Positions 1 through 8,237 of a DNA stretch of 64,000 nt are shown here, piece by piece. Below the pieces are notes generated by a model. The model made no database searches, was not told the DNA's origin, and was given only the letters and a program-made list of their open reading frames with translations. Location: positions 1,488,001 to 1,552,000 of the forward strand of contig NZ_CP084115.1 in assembly GCF_020217465.1 (NCBI RefSeq), read 5' to 3'. A program made the position numbers and the translations under genes. The DNA is from Cobetia amphilecti (lineage in GTDB: Bacteria; Pseudomonadota; Gammaproteobacteria; Pseudomonadales; Halomonadaceae). Each line of letters starts with the position of its first letter. Positions within the stretch are counted from its first letter, which is position 1.

Positions 1-2
1 AA

Positions 3-230
3 GGCATCATCACGGTTCTCGCGCCGACGACCGAGTACTTCAAGGCCAAGGGTGCGCTGACCGACATCTACGGTGAAGACCTCGACTTCGAAGTCGATGA
101 GATCAGCTTCATTCCGCAGATCCATACCGAAGTCGGCGGCGATGATGCCGAGCTGCTCAACAAGATGCTCGAGCTGCTGGATGATTGTGAAGACGTGCAG
201 CAGGTCTATCACAACGGCGAGTTCGTCTAG
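3..230 (+). CDS. yebC: YebC/PmpR-family transcriptional regulator, C-terminal part
   Basis: Partial gene entering from the left edge; only the last 75 codons are visible. The translation runs from [13 protein letters not shown] to the C-terminal [10 protein letters not shown], which matches the third domain of the YebC/PmpR/TACO1 family (about 245 residues, DNA binding; in some bacteria also implicated in relieving ribosome stalling). A stem-loop terminator 80 nt downstream closes the unit. YebC often sits next to ruvC in gammaproteobacteria; that neighbour would lie outside the window. Identification rests on the conserved C-terminal sequence and is fairly secure. Confidence 0.85.
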   Translation, partial: GIITVLAPTTEYFKAKGALTDIYGEDLDFEVDEISFIPQIHTEVGGDDAELLNKMLELLDDCEDVQQVYHNGEFV

Positions 231-309
231 GCCAGCGTCTTGAACGTGATGCGACTGACGGTTTCACGCTGACTGGGATGCGAATGTCAGTGTGAGAGGT
301 CAGTCAGAG

Positions 310-342
310 AAAAGCCCCGTCGGCATGCCGACGGGGCTTTTT
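310..342. terminator. Rho-independent terminator (bidirectional)
   Basis: Perfect GC-rich inverted repeat (AAAGCCCCGTCGG with its complement) flanked by A and T runs, between the end of yebC and the convergent DUF4396 gene. It can serve both strands. Confidence 0.85.
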
Positions 343-416
343 CATGTCTCGACACTCTGCACGTATCGACACTCTGCACGTATCGACAGTACGCGCGTCT
401 CAGCAGTGCGCGCGCT

Positions 417-1103
417 TCAGCAATGTGCATGGTGCTGCGCTTGCGGGTCCGTCTCGCGTGGGTCCGCCATGCCACCCTTGACGCCATGCTTTACCAGCCA
501 GACGTTGACGGGCCAGGCGGCGAGCAGCCCCAGGCTCAGGGAAATGATCAGCGAGTTCCAGAACAGCGGCTGGTGCATGCCGGCACCGCCCGCAAGCCAG
601 AGGTCCACGGAAATCGCCACCACTTCCATCACCACGATGGAGGCCGTCTCGCTCTTGAAGGCATCACGAATCACCTGCGGCTTGTCATCACTGCCGCCCT
701 GCAGCATCGGGCCGACCGTCAGCAGGAAGCCGAACAGGTAAGCGAAGATGAAGGTGATGATCGCGGTGGAGATATTGCCCATGGCCAACAGGCCCACCGC
801 CAGGCTGACGCCGACGAATTCCCCCAGTCCGCAGCCCGAATAGCAGTGCGCGACGCTCCTCAGCCCCTTGCGGGCATCACCGTTGGCGGCGATCTGGCGC
901 CGCCCGGCGAAACGATAGACCAGCAGTCCCACGACACCGGAGTAGAGCGTGGTCAGCCCCCACACCCACTTCATCATCGGGGCCAGGTGAGCATTCTTCG
1001 TGGTCAGGTCACGCACGACCCAGATCAGCGCCGGTACCATCAGCAACAGCCAGCACAGCAGCAGGCTCCAGTGGGAAAGTGACTCACGTAATAGATCTTG
1101 CAT
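417..1103 (-). CDS. DUF4396 domain multi-pass membrane protein
   Basis: A 228-residue hydrophobic protein with about five to six predicted membrane helices. The HCYSGCGLGE stretch near residue 87, followed by helices ending around LFGFLLTVGPM, is characteristic of the DUF4396 family, which has no established biochemical role. His and Cys residues at the start of that helix could bind metal, but this is inference. The C-terminus is polar and His-rich (QAQHHAHC). It is divergent from the protease gene at 1384 and convergent with yebC, so it is probably monocistronic. Confidence 0.75.
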   Translation of the reverse strand: MQDLLRESLSHWSLLLCWLLLMVPALIWVVRDLTTKNAHLAPMMKWVWGLTTLYSGVVGLLVYRFAGRRQIAANGDARKGLRSVAHCYSGCGLGEFVGVSLAVGLLAMGNISTAIITFIFAYLFGFLLTVGPMLQGGSDDKPQVIRDAFKSETASIVVMEVVAISVDLWLAGGAGMHQPLFWNSLIISLSLGLLAAWPVNVWLVKHGVKGGMADPRETDPQAQHHAHC

Positions 1104-1383
1104 GGTGACCCCCGTAGAGTGGATGTCGCAGATGGCCGTGCGCCGATAGCAATACGCTGATAGCAGTACGCTGGTGGCGCGGCCCTCCTTGATAGCTGGT
1201 GGGGGCAGCGCGCCATATCAAGGGTGGCTGGTCATCGCCTGCTCGCAACCGCCCGTTGCTTCCGCCTGACAGGGTGACAGACGAGGGTGTGTTCTCACGC
1301 CTTGTTAACCTTGCCGCAAGCCTCCATGGTGAAGGATGTCGGGCATTGCCCTTGCAATGTCGCCACTTTTCCCAGGAGTCACC

Positions 1384-1980
1384 ATGTCGAGATACGCTGC
1401 TACATCCCTTGCGCGCGCCGCCCGTCAATTCGCCGGCGTCGGCTTGATTGCCTCGCTCGCCGCGCCAGCCGTGGCCCAGGCGGCAGACGACAAGGTCTTC
1501 GGCTGGGTGGAGAAGGCGACCATCGAGCCGTGGGGCGTGATGGTGAAGGCCAAGCTGGATAGCGGCGCACTGACCTCCTCGATGCATGCCGAGAATATCG
1601 AGACCTTCGAGCGTGATGACGAGGAGTGGGTGCGTTTCGATGTGGAAGTCGAGGACGAAGCCAAGGGTGACAAGGTCGAGAACACCTTCGAGCGCCCCCT
1701 GTATCGCGACCTGACGGTATCCGGCGCAGGCGGACGCGATACGCGCCCGGTGGTGCTGATGACGCTGTGCATGGGCGGCGAGCGCTACGAGGAGCAGTTC
1801 AGTCTGCGCGATCGTGACGGCATGAATTACCCGGTGCTGCTGGGGCGCCGCACCATCCAGAGCCTGGGTGTGCTCGATGTGCGCAAGACCTTCCAGACCA
1901 GCCCGGACTGTGCCGAGGACGCGCCGCTGCATCGCTATGAAGACAAGGAGTATTCCGATCGCATCGGCGCGGCGTCCTGA
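1384..1980 (+). CDS. RimK-associated type retropepsin-like protease (DUF785/zinc_protease), exported
   Basis: 198 residues. The ATG at 1384 is chosen because of the AGGAGT ribosome site just upstream and because the N-terminus then makes a signal peptide (hydrophobic stretch about residues 15-30, cleavage near AQAAD). The mature domain has the family hallmarks: KAKLDSGALTSSMHA (the D-S/T-G-A aspartic-protease-like motif) near residue 57 and PVLLGRRTIQSLGV near the C-terminus. The family is annotated as ATP-dependent zinc protease in the RimK context, but the fold is retropepsin-like. Substrate unknown; a periplasmic location is inferred from the signal peptide. Confidence 0.75.
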   Translation: MSRYAATSLARAARQFAGVGLIASLAAPAVAQAADDKVFGWVEKATIEPWGVMVKAKLDSGALTSSMHAENIETFERDDEEWVRFDVEVEDEAKGDKVENTFERPLYRDLTVSGAGGRDTRPVVLMTLCMGGERYEEQFSLRDRDGMNYPVLLGRRTIQSLGVLDVRKTFQTSPDCAEDAPLHRYEDKEYSDRIGAAS

Positions 1981-2049
1981 TCATATGTCGCTCTGAACGC
2001 TCATTGAGGAACGCGTACTGCGCACATTCATCACAAGAGGGAGGCCAGC

Positions 2050-2445
2050 ATGTCGGACATCGCCAGCCAGCGACCTCAGCGTGACGGTTTGCCACTCATC
2101 AGGATCTACTACGACGCGCGCTGCCCGGTGTGTCGTCGTGAACGCGCCCGCTACGAGCGGCTGTCGCGCCAAGACGCCAACGTCGAGTGGTGGGATGCGA
2201 CGGATAACGCCGAGCATCTCGCCGCTCGCGGCATCGGCCTTAAGCAGGCATTGCTGTCGTTGCATGTCGAGACAGCGCAAGGGCAGATCTGTGAGGGCAT
2301 GCCGGCGTATCGCCTGCTGCTTGCGCGCATCCCCGGTCTTGCCTGGCTGGGGTGGCTGATCACGCGGCCGCTGATCGAGCCGGCGCTGACGCGAGTCTAC
2401 GATGCCTGGGTGCGTCGTCGGCTGTGTCGGGACGGCAGGCTGTGA
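2050..2445 (+). CDS. DCC-family thiol-disulfide oxidoreductase-like protein (DUF393)
   Basis: 131 residues beginning with an AGGGAGG ribosome site 8 nt upstream. The first strand carries YYDARCPVCRRE, the D-x-x-C-P-x-C signature that names the DCC family, related to thioredoxin folds. The middle contains the usual WWDAT segment and a helical C-terminus ending in basic residues. It lies 69 nt after the protease gene and may share its transcript. Physiological substrate unknown. Confidence 0.8.
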   Translation: MSDIASQRPQRDGLPLIRIYYDARCPVCRRERARYERLSRQDANVEWWDATDNAEHLAARGIGLKQALLSLHVETAQGQICEGMPAYRLLLARIPGLAWLGWLITRPLIEPALTRVYDAWVRRRLCRDGRL

Positions 2446-2520
2446 GGTGCCGACGAGCCCGACGCAGGCTGCTGGAAGCCCCGTTGCAAGCCCTGCTGGT
2501 TTATCATGCTTTTTTGATAT

Positions 2521-2545
2521 GCAAATGCTAATAGTTTTCGTTAGT
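2521..2545 (+). promoter_or_regulatory. Candidate Fur operator upstream of fhuF-like gene
   Basis: An AT-rich stretch (GCAAATGCTAATAGTTTTCG) lies about 45-65 nt upstream of the fhuF-like start and loosely resembles the 19-bp Fur consensus. The call leans on context, because fhuF genes are normally Fur-repressed. The match is imperfect. Confidence 0.35.
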
Positions 2546-2587
2546 ATGTGAGGCACTGTCTGTTTCTTCACGTCTGCGAGCTTCCCG

Positions 2588-3469
2588 ATGATCGACGCGC
2601 TTTCCCCGCTCTTTGCCGGTCCGATGGTTGCCTATCGGGACCTGATCACTACCTACACTCAGGTGCAGGCAGATGATGAGGCGTCGCTCCAGCGTGTCGT
2701 GCCGGCGCGCGATGTGCTCAGCCCCGGGTGGCTGGCGGCGTGCATCGCCGCGCATGGCATGCAGTACGAGGCCAGCCCGGCAAACGCCGCCTCTCACCAC
2801 AGCGCCCCCGATGAGCAGGCGCTGCTATCCCAGTGGTCCAAGTACCTGTTGTCCTCGATGGTGTCGCTGCCGCTGGCGGCCAACCTGCTGCTGGACCATC
2901 AACTGCCACTGGAGCTGCGGCATCTTTCGCTGCGCCTTGGCGAGCATGGCGTGGTCACGCAGCTGATACTCGATGATGCGGCGGGGCAGGGCGCAAGCCT
3001 CCCGGCGGAGATCGAGTCGGCCGATGAGGCGACGCGGCTCCAGGCGCGCTTTCAGGGCTACCTGGCGCATCTTGAGGCCGTCATCGAGCGCCTCGTGCCG
3101 CACACTGCGCTGGGGCCCAAGGTCTTCTGGAGCAACGCGGCACATTACTTCGTCTATATCGTCGGCATGCTGGAAGAGCAGGGCTGGGTCGCGCAGGCGG
3201 CGCCGGCACGTCAGCTGATGGCGACCAGAATTCTGGCCGACGGGCGGCGCAATCCGCTCTATCAGCCGGTCAGCGACGTGATGGACCGCCACGGCGAACG
3301 GCATACGCCGCGCAAGGTATGCTGCGTGCGTTATCGCATCGAGTGCCTGGGCTATTGCAGCAATTGTCCGCTGAGCATCGAGCGCGCCACGGCCCGCCGC
3401 GCTCAGACGCGTCGGGTCGATCAGCGCGCCAACTCGCGCGCGGCGCTGATCGGCAGCGACCTGTCCTGA
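2588..3469 (+). CDS. fhuF: FhuF-family siderophore-iron reductase
   Basis: 293 residues. The C-terminal third holds the diagnostic cysteine cluster KVCCVRYRIECLGYCSNCPL, i.e. CC-x8-C-x3-C-x2-C, close to the C-C-x10-C-x2-C 2Fe-2S site of FhuF, the cytoplasmic reductase that releases iron from hydroxamate siderophores. The preceding segment (GPKVFWSNAAHYF) is also typical of the family. The cluster here has five cysteines, so which four ligate the iron-sulfur centre is uncertain. No siderophore transport gene is adjacent, so the substrate cannot be inferred. Start at 2588 fits the family length; the ribosome site is weak. Confidence 0.8.
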   Translation: MIDALSPLFAGPMVAYRDLITTYTQVQADDEASLQRVVPARDVLSPGWLAACIAAHGMQYEASPANAASHHSAPDEQALLSQWSKYLLSSMVSLPLAANLLLDHQLPLELRHLSLRLGEHGVVTQLILDDAAGQGASLPAEIESADEATRLQARFQGYLAHLEAVIERLVPHTALGPKVFWSNAAHYFVYIVGMLEEQGWVAQAAPARQLMATRILADGRRNPLYQPVSDVMDRHGERHTPRKVCCVRYRIECLGYCSNCPLSIERATARRAQTRRVDQRANSRAALIGSDLS

Positions 3470-3555
3470 TGGGTAGCGTCCTGAGCGGCAGCGGTCTGTG
3501 TTGATCGGCGCCCTCTGGTAAGATGGCGGCCCCTGTCATTGTCCGGTATGTCGTC

Positions 3556-4752
3556 ATGTCCTCGTCTTCGCGCCGCCCACGCGGTGCTTCCCTCGCCAAG
3601 TCCGGCGCATCCTCCCGACACGACTCGGCTGACAGACGTCAGCAGGGCACCGCGGCTGACCGTCGTGATCCGGCCGCGCGCGAGAAGCCTGGCGCGGCCA
3701 AGGCGCCTTCCATTAAAGCGCCTTCCAACAGGATGCCTTCCAACAAGGCGCCTTCCATCAAGGTGACCCCGGCTCGCAAGGGTCAGCTGCATCCCCGCAA
3801 CCCGCATCGTGGGCGCTATGACATGGCCGCGCTGGTCAAGGCGAGCCCGGCACTGGCGGCCTTCGTGATCAAGACACCCGCTGGCAGCGAGTCCATCGAC
3901 TTCGCCGATCCCCTGGCGGTCAAGGCGCTCAATCGGGCCCTGTTGAGTCGCCATTACGGTATCGCCCACTGGGACATCCCCGCCGGCTATCTGTGTCCGC
4001 CCATCCCCGGGCGTGCCGATTATCTGCATTACCTGGCGGACCTGATCAGTGAGGCGAATGGCGGTCAGCTGCCGGCGGGTGAGCACGTGCGCGCGCTGGA
4101 TATCGGCACCGGCGCCAACCTCATCTACCCCCTGCTGGGCAATCGCAGCTTTGGCTGGCAGATGGTCGGCAGTGATATCAGCGCGCAGGCGATCGACTCG
4201 GCTCGCGCGATTGTGAGCGCCAATCTGCGGCTCAAGGGCCAGATCGAGGTGCGTCTGCAGACTGATCGCACGCGCCACTTCGCTGGTATCTGGGGCGCGG
4301 ATGAGCGTTTTGATCTGGTGCTGTGCAATCCGCCGTTCCATGCCAGCGAAGCCGATATGGCGCGGGAATCGCAGCGCAAATGGCGCGGGCTCGACAAGTC
4401 GCGCCGGCAGCGCGGCAATGCCTCACGCAAGGGGCGTGCACGCAACGTGCCAGCGCTGAATTTCGCGGGACAGGCGGCCGAGCTCTGGTGTCCGGGCGGG
4501 GAAGAAGCCTTCGTCACCCGCATGATCCAGGAGAGTCGCAACGTCGCCACGCAGTGCCTGTGGTTCACCTCGCTGGTCGCGCATTCGGCGAGCCTGACCG
4601 GCATCAGGAAAGCCCTCAAGCTCAGTGGCGCCAGCGAGGTCAGGGTGATCGAGATGTCCCAGGGGCAGAAGGTCAGCCGCTTCGTCGCCTGGTCGTATCT
4701 CACGCCCGACCAGCGTCGGCAGTGGGGGCGGGATCACTGGCAAGGGAAGTGA
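3556..4752 (+). CDS. rlmF: 23S rRNA (adenine(1618)-N(6))-methyltransferase RlmF
   Basis: About 398 residues. An N-terminal basic, low-complexity tail (repeated KAPS-type segments) precedes the methyltransferase domain, which starts near [15 protein letters not shown], a conserved RlmF entry motif. The SAM-binding motif [16 protein letters not shown] and the catalytic LCNPPFHAS (N-P-P-F) are both present. RlmF makes m6A1618 in 23S rRNA. An in-frame ATG at 3523 would add 11 residues; I prefer 3556 but the start is uncertain. A stem-loop follows at 4808. Confidence 0.88.
   Translation: MSSSSRRPRGASLAKSGASSRHDSADRRQQGTAADRRDPAAREKPGAAKAPSIKAPSNRMPSNKAPSIKVTPARKGQLHPRNPHRGRYDMAALVKASPALAAFVIKTPAGSESIDFADPLAVKALNRALLSRHYGIAHWDIPAGYLCPPIPGRADYLHYLADLISEANGGQLPAGEHVRALDIGTGANLIYPLLGNRSFGWQMVGSDISAQAIDSARAIVSANLRLKGQIEVRLQTDRTRHFAGIWGADERFDLVLCNPPFHASEADMARESQRKWRGLDKSRRQRGNASRKGRARNVPALNFAGQAAELWCPGGEEAFVTRMIQESRNVATQCLWFTSLVAHSASLTGIRKALKLSGASEVRVIEMSQGQKVSRFVAWSYLTPDQRRQWGRDHWQGK
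3702..3771 (+). repeat. Short degenerate tandem repeats in the RlmF basic tail
   Basis: The segment repeats the unit GCGCCTTCCA(T/A)(C/T)AA several times, coding for serial KAPS(I/N)K and RMPSNK peptides. Low-complexity N-terminal extensions are common in RlmF and vary between strains; this one probably arose by slippage. Confidence 0.6.
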
Positions 4753-4807
4753 AGCGTCTGTCATAGCCGTATCAAGAGAGTCTTCGACTCAATGATGTCT
4801 TTGCATT

Positions 4808-4842
4808 GAAGCCCCCGTCGCCCAGCGCGACGGGGGCTTCTT
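4808..4842 (+). terminator. Rho-independent terminator after rlmF
   Basis: 13-bp GC-rich stem (GAAGCCCCCGTCG and complement) with a short loop; the T-tract is weak. Confidence 0.7.
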
Positions 4843-4999
4843 GCATTGGCGGTTGTCATCCGCGCTTCACTTAAGCCTGCCTTAATAGTTTGCGGGCAAA
4901 CTTTCTGCCAGGAACGCGCAGCCTGCCGGTTCCGATCGCTGCAGGATCTGACATTTATCCGGCTTGCTCGACGCCCAGTCATTGCTCAGGAGTTATTCC

Positions 5000-5968
5000 A
5001 TGAAGTCCGCGATCACCATGACATCGCCTGGTCCAGACCACCCCTCGGCGCAGGGCGAGGGGCCCTTGTGCGGAGGAGTTTCGGTGTTGATACCGGCTCG
5101 TGATGAGCGTGACAACTTGCCGGGCCTTATTGCCGAGGTGCATGAGGCGCTTGCGGGGCAGCGCTACGAGATCATCGTGGTGGATGATGGTTCCAGTGAT
5201 GGCAGTTGGAGTTGGCTCAAGCAGGCTGCGCAGGAAGATGCACGATTGCGCCCCTATCACCACGGCACCAGTTTCGGACAGAGTACTTCGCTGTGGCAGG
5301 CTGCCAGGCTGGCGCGCGGTCGATGGTTGGCGACCCTGGATGGTGATGGCCAGAATGATCCAGCGGACTTGCCGGACATGTTGTCACTGGCAACGCTCGA
5401 AAAGCTCGACCTGGTAGCTGGTCATCGCACGCAACGCCGCGATGATGCCGTCAAGCGTGTGTCATCACGCTTGGCCAATGCCATCCGACAAGCGCTGCTG
5501 CAAGATGACACGCCAGATACCGGCTGCGGAATCAAGGTCATGCGTCGTGACGTCTTCCTTCGGCTGCCGTATTTCGATCACATGCATCGCTTTCTTCCGG
5601 CGTTGGTTCGCGCTCAGGGTGGCAAGGTGCAGTCATTGGCAGTCCGTCACCGCGAACGAGTGGCAGGAGTATCCAAATACGGCTTCTTCGATCGGCTCTG
5701 GGTCGGTATTGCCGATATCGTCGGAGTGATGTGGCTTGTGCGTCGCTCGCGTCTACCGTCACCGCTCGAGAATATCTTTGGCCATGCTGCCAGTGAGGCC
5801 ATCGACCATGGTTCGCTGCCGTTGGTGGGGACGCCCGTGTCGACGCCTTCTGCATTCGCGCCAACAAGCCTGTTTGACTCCCCCTCTAGATATCAAGCTG
5901 ATGGTCACGATGCAGCAGCAGGTGACAGCAACCCGGACCAGGCCGACGTGGCGCGGGGTGCCTGCTGA
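5000..5968 (+). CDS. GT2 glycosyltransferase, polyprenyl-phosphate sugar synthase type
   Basis: 322 residues; the ATG at 5000 follows a CAGGAG ribosome site. The GT-A fold is seen from VLIPARDERDNLPGL through VVDDGSSDGS to the DXD-type DGDGQNDPAD. This is the arrangement of DPM1/ArnC-like enzymes that load a sugar from a nucleotide donor onto a polyprenyl phosphate. Unlike ArnC, the C-terminus has only one weakly hydrophobic segment (near VGIADIVGVMWLV). It is the first gene of a tight five-gene unit with two ArnT-like transferases, so it probably makes their lipid-linked donor. The C-terminal 60 residues are low-complexity and unique. Confidence 0.8.
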   Translation: MKSAITMTSPGPDHPSAQGEGPLCGGVSVLIPARDERDNLPGLIAEVHEALAGQRYEIIVVDDGSSDGSWSWLKQAAQEDARLRPYHHGTSFGQSTSLWQAARLARGRWLATLDGDGQNDPADLPDMLSLATLEKLDLVAGHRTQRRDDAVKRVSSRLANAIRQALLQDDTPDTGCGIKVMRRDVFLRLPYFDHMHRFLPALVRAQGGKVQSLAVRHRERVAGVSKYGFFDRLWVGIADIVGVMWLVRRSRLPSPLENIFGHAASEAIDHGSLPLVGTPVSTPSAFAPTSLFDSPSRYQADGHDAAAGDSNPDQADVARGAC

Positions 5969-6444
5969 TGGATGTCAGTCCGTGGTGGGTCGCTGTCGGT
6001 TTTGGAGGCCAGGCGCTGTTCTCGGCGCGTTTCATCATTCAGTGGCTGGCCAGTGAGAAGGCACGTCGTTCCATCGTTCCTCGTGCCTTCTGGTGGTTCT
6101 CGCTTGCCGGTGGCATGACGCTGCTTGCGTATGCCATCCACCGCGAGGATCCGGTATTCATTGCCGGTCAGGGGGCAGGGCTTTTCATCTATCTGCGTAA
6201 TCTGAGCTTGATCAAGCGGGATCGCCGGTCACTCACGTCGCCTGGTAGCGAAGCGTCGTCTCAGGCACCGCAGGAGGCCACTGTCGTCGAACACGCTTGT
6301 GGCAAGACGGAAGATCGCGAATCGGGCACTGACGACTCCCTGAAGGCCAGGCTCGCGTCGCTGGAGATAGAAAACGCCCGACTCAAGACTGAAGTGGCAC
6401 ACCTCCATGTCAATCCCGTTCAGCACCAAGGGACAGGCGCATGA
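5968..6444 (+). CDS. LAB_N (lipid A biosynthesis N-terminal) domain membrane protein
   Basis: 158 residues, start overlapping the upstream stop by 1 nt. Three short hydrophobic helices occupy about the first 85 residues with the LAB_N signature (GGQALFSARFIIQWLASE, then FWWFSLAGG and GLFIYLRNL). The rest is a polar tail with a likely coiled coil. LAB_N proteins are found beside polyprenyl-P-sugar transferases and are thought to help handle lipid-linked sugars, by analogy with small flippase-like proteins. The gene is fully embedded in the operon; its exact role is inferred. Confidence 0.75.
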   Translation: MDVSPWWVAVGFGGQALFSARFIIQWLASEKARRSIVPRAFWWFSLAGGMTLLAYAIHREDPVFIAGQGAGLFIYLRNLSLIKRDRRSLTSPGSEASSQAPQEATVVEHACGKTEDRESGTDDSLKARLASLEIENARLKTEVAHLHVNPVQHQGTGA

Positions 6445-8237
6445 AGGCAATGACGCCAGCTGGCGGTGTGTACCGAAGACTTTCCCGCCATCCCTGGTGG
6501 GTCCTGGGGGCGTTGTATCTATCTGTCTCTGCCATCGGGCTTGGCATGCGTATGCCGTGGCCTGCCGATGAGCCACGCTTCGCGCTCAATGGTCTCGAAA
6601 TGTGGATCACGGGGGACTGGTGGTTGCCACACCGCGCGGGAGAGCTTTATCCCGACAAGCCGCCGATCTTCATGTGGCTCAGTGCCTTGTCCACTGGCTT
6701 GGTAGGGGATATCCGCATCGGCTTTGCCCTGCCGTCGCTGGTGGCCGGAGCCGCGACTCTGGGGCTGAGCGTGGACCTGATTCGCCGCCTGCATGGCCGG
6801 CACACAGCCTTCATTGCCGGGCTGTGGTTGCTCGCGTCAGTGCAGTTCATCTTGCAGGCCCGTACGGCTCAGATCGACATGCTGGTCACGGCTTTCATCC
6901 TGCTGGGTAGCTGGGGATTGTTGCGGCATGCATTGCTCAATGATGGCGTGCGCTATTTCTATCTCGGCTGCTTTGCGATGGGACTTGGCATCCTCACCAA
7001 GGGGGTCGGGTTCCTGCCGTTGCTGATGTTGCCTTTCTGGCTGATGGCTGCGCGTCACGCATCGATTTGGCGCAGCAGTGGTCGTCGCGCAGGGCAGCTG
7101 ACATCACGCGAGCTGTTGATCGGACTCTGCTGGATGCTGGCGGCTCCGCTGCTCTGGGTAGGGCCGATGCTGGTAATGTCCTTCGTGTCCGGCGATTCGG
7201 AGCTTGCCGCCTATCGCGACAACATCCTGCTCAAGCAGACCGCTGAGCGATACACCGACAGCTGGCATCATCTGAAGCCTTGGCATTACTTCCTGACCAG
7301 TGTGATTCCTTGGGCATGGATGCCGCTGCTGCTGACGCTACCCTCGTGGCCGAAGGCACTCGCTCGCCGCTTCTCGCGCCGCGATCTACGAGTCTGGCTG
7401 CCCCTGGTGGGTGCGGCATTGATGGTGGTCTTCTTCTCGTTGTCTCCAGGCAAGCGGGGAGTCTATATCCTGCCGGCGCTGCCGTTGTTGGTGATCGGTC
7501 TGGCACCCATGTTGCCGGGGTTGTCACGTAAGCCTCATGTCTCCTGGCTGGGGTTTGCACTTTGCGCCGGATTGGCAGGCATCTTCCTGATCGCGGCACT
7601 GCTCGGTGTCTTCGGGTACCCGGCATTGGCGACGCTTGCCGAAAAGGAGGGGGTGGTGCCGTGGGGGTGGTGGGGGCTGCTGGGTGTCAGCGGTATCACG
7701 CTCTGTACCTGGCTGAAACCACGGAACGGCTTGTTGGCCTTGGGGATTTGGCTCGTGGTGTTCTGGAGTCTGTGGGGCACCTGGGGGGCACGATTGATGG
7801 ACCCGGTTCGCAATCCTGCCGTACTGATGGCGAAGGTTGCCGAGAAGAGCGATTACCAGGCATTGGCCATTCCCGACTTTCGTGAGCAATACATCCTGCA
7901 GGCGCGCCAACCATTGTGGCACTTCGGTTACAAGACGCCGGAGGAAGACCAATTCTCGCGCCTCTATGCATGGCTGAAGGAGGCCCCGCAGAACCGCTGG
8001 GTCTTGTTGACACCCCGCAAGCTCAAGCGGCATGCCTGTCTGGATGGCGCACAGGCCATCACATTGAATGAGCCTGATGAGCAATGGGTACTGCTACCTG
8101 GCAGCGCGGCCGTGAAATGTCAGGGCAATCCCGATGCTGCGCCGATGTATCTGGCGCCGACCTCGGTCTCGAATGAAGCGGCACAGCTGATCGGACTTCC
8201 CCAGCGCCATACTCTGATGCCGGAGGTTCAGCCATGA
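6441..8237 (+). CDS. ArnT-like GT39 glycosyltransferase, first copy
   Basis: 598 residues with roughly 11-12 membrane helices. The first extracytoplasmic loop carries PADEPRFALNGLEMW, equivalent to the D-E-x-R-Y catalytic region of ArnT-type GT-C enzymes, followed by the usual KPP-(I/F) segment (YPDKPPIFMWL). A soluble periplasmic domain of about 130 residues ends the protein. These enzymes move a sugar from undecaprenyl phosphate onto lipid A or another envelope acceptor. It overlaps both neighbours by 4 nt (ATGA), showing translational coupling. Acceptor and sugar are not provable from sequence. Confidence 0.8.
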   Translation: MKAMTPAGGVYRRLSRHPWWVLGALYLSVSAIGLGMRMPWPADEPRFALNGLEMWITGDWWLPHRAGELYPDKPPIFMWLSALSTGLVGDIRIGFALPSLVAGAATLGLSVDLIRRLHGRHTAFIAGLWLLASVQFILQARTAQIDMLVTAFILLGSWGLLRHALLNDGVRYFYLGCFAMGLGILTKGVGFLPLLMLPFWLMAARHASIWRSSGRRAGQLTSRELLIGLCWMLAAPLLWVGPMLVMSFVSGDSELAAYRDNILLKQTAERYTDSWHHLKPWHYFLTSVIPWAWMPLLLTLPSWPKALARRFSRRDLRVWLPLVGAALMVVFFSLSPGKRGVYILPALPLLVIGLAPMLPGLSRKPHVSWLGFALCAGLAGIFLIAALLGVFGYPALATLAEKEGVVPWGWWGLLGVSGITLCTWLKPRNGLLALGIWLVVFWSLWGTWGARLMDPVRNPAVLMAKVAEKSDYQALAIPDFREQYILQARQPLWHFGYKTPEEDQFSRLYAWLKEAPQNRWVLLTPRKLKRHACLDGAQAITLNEPDEQWVLLPGSAAVKCQGNPDAAPMYLAPTSVSNEAAQLIGLPQRHTLMPEVQP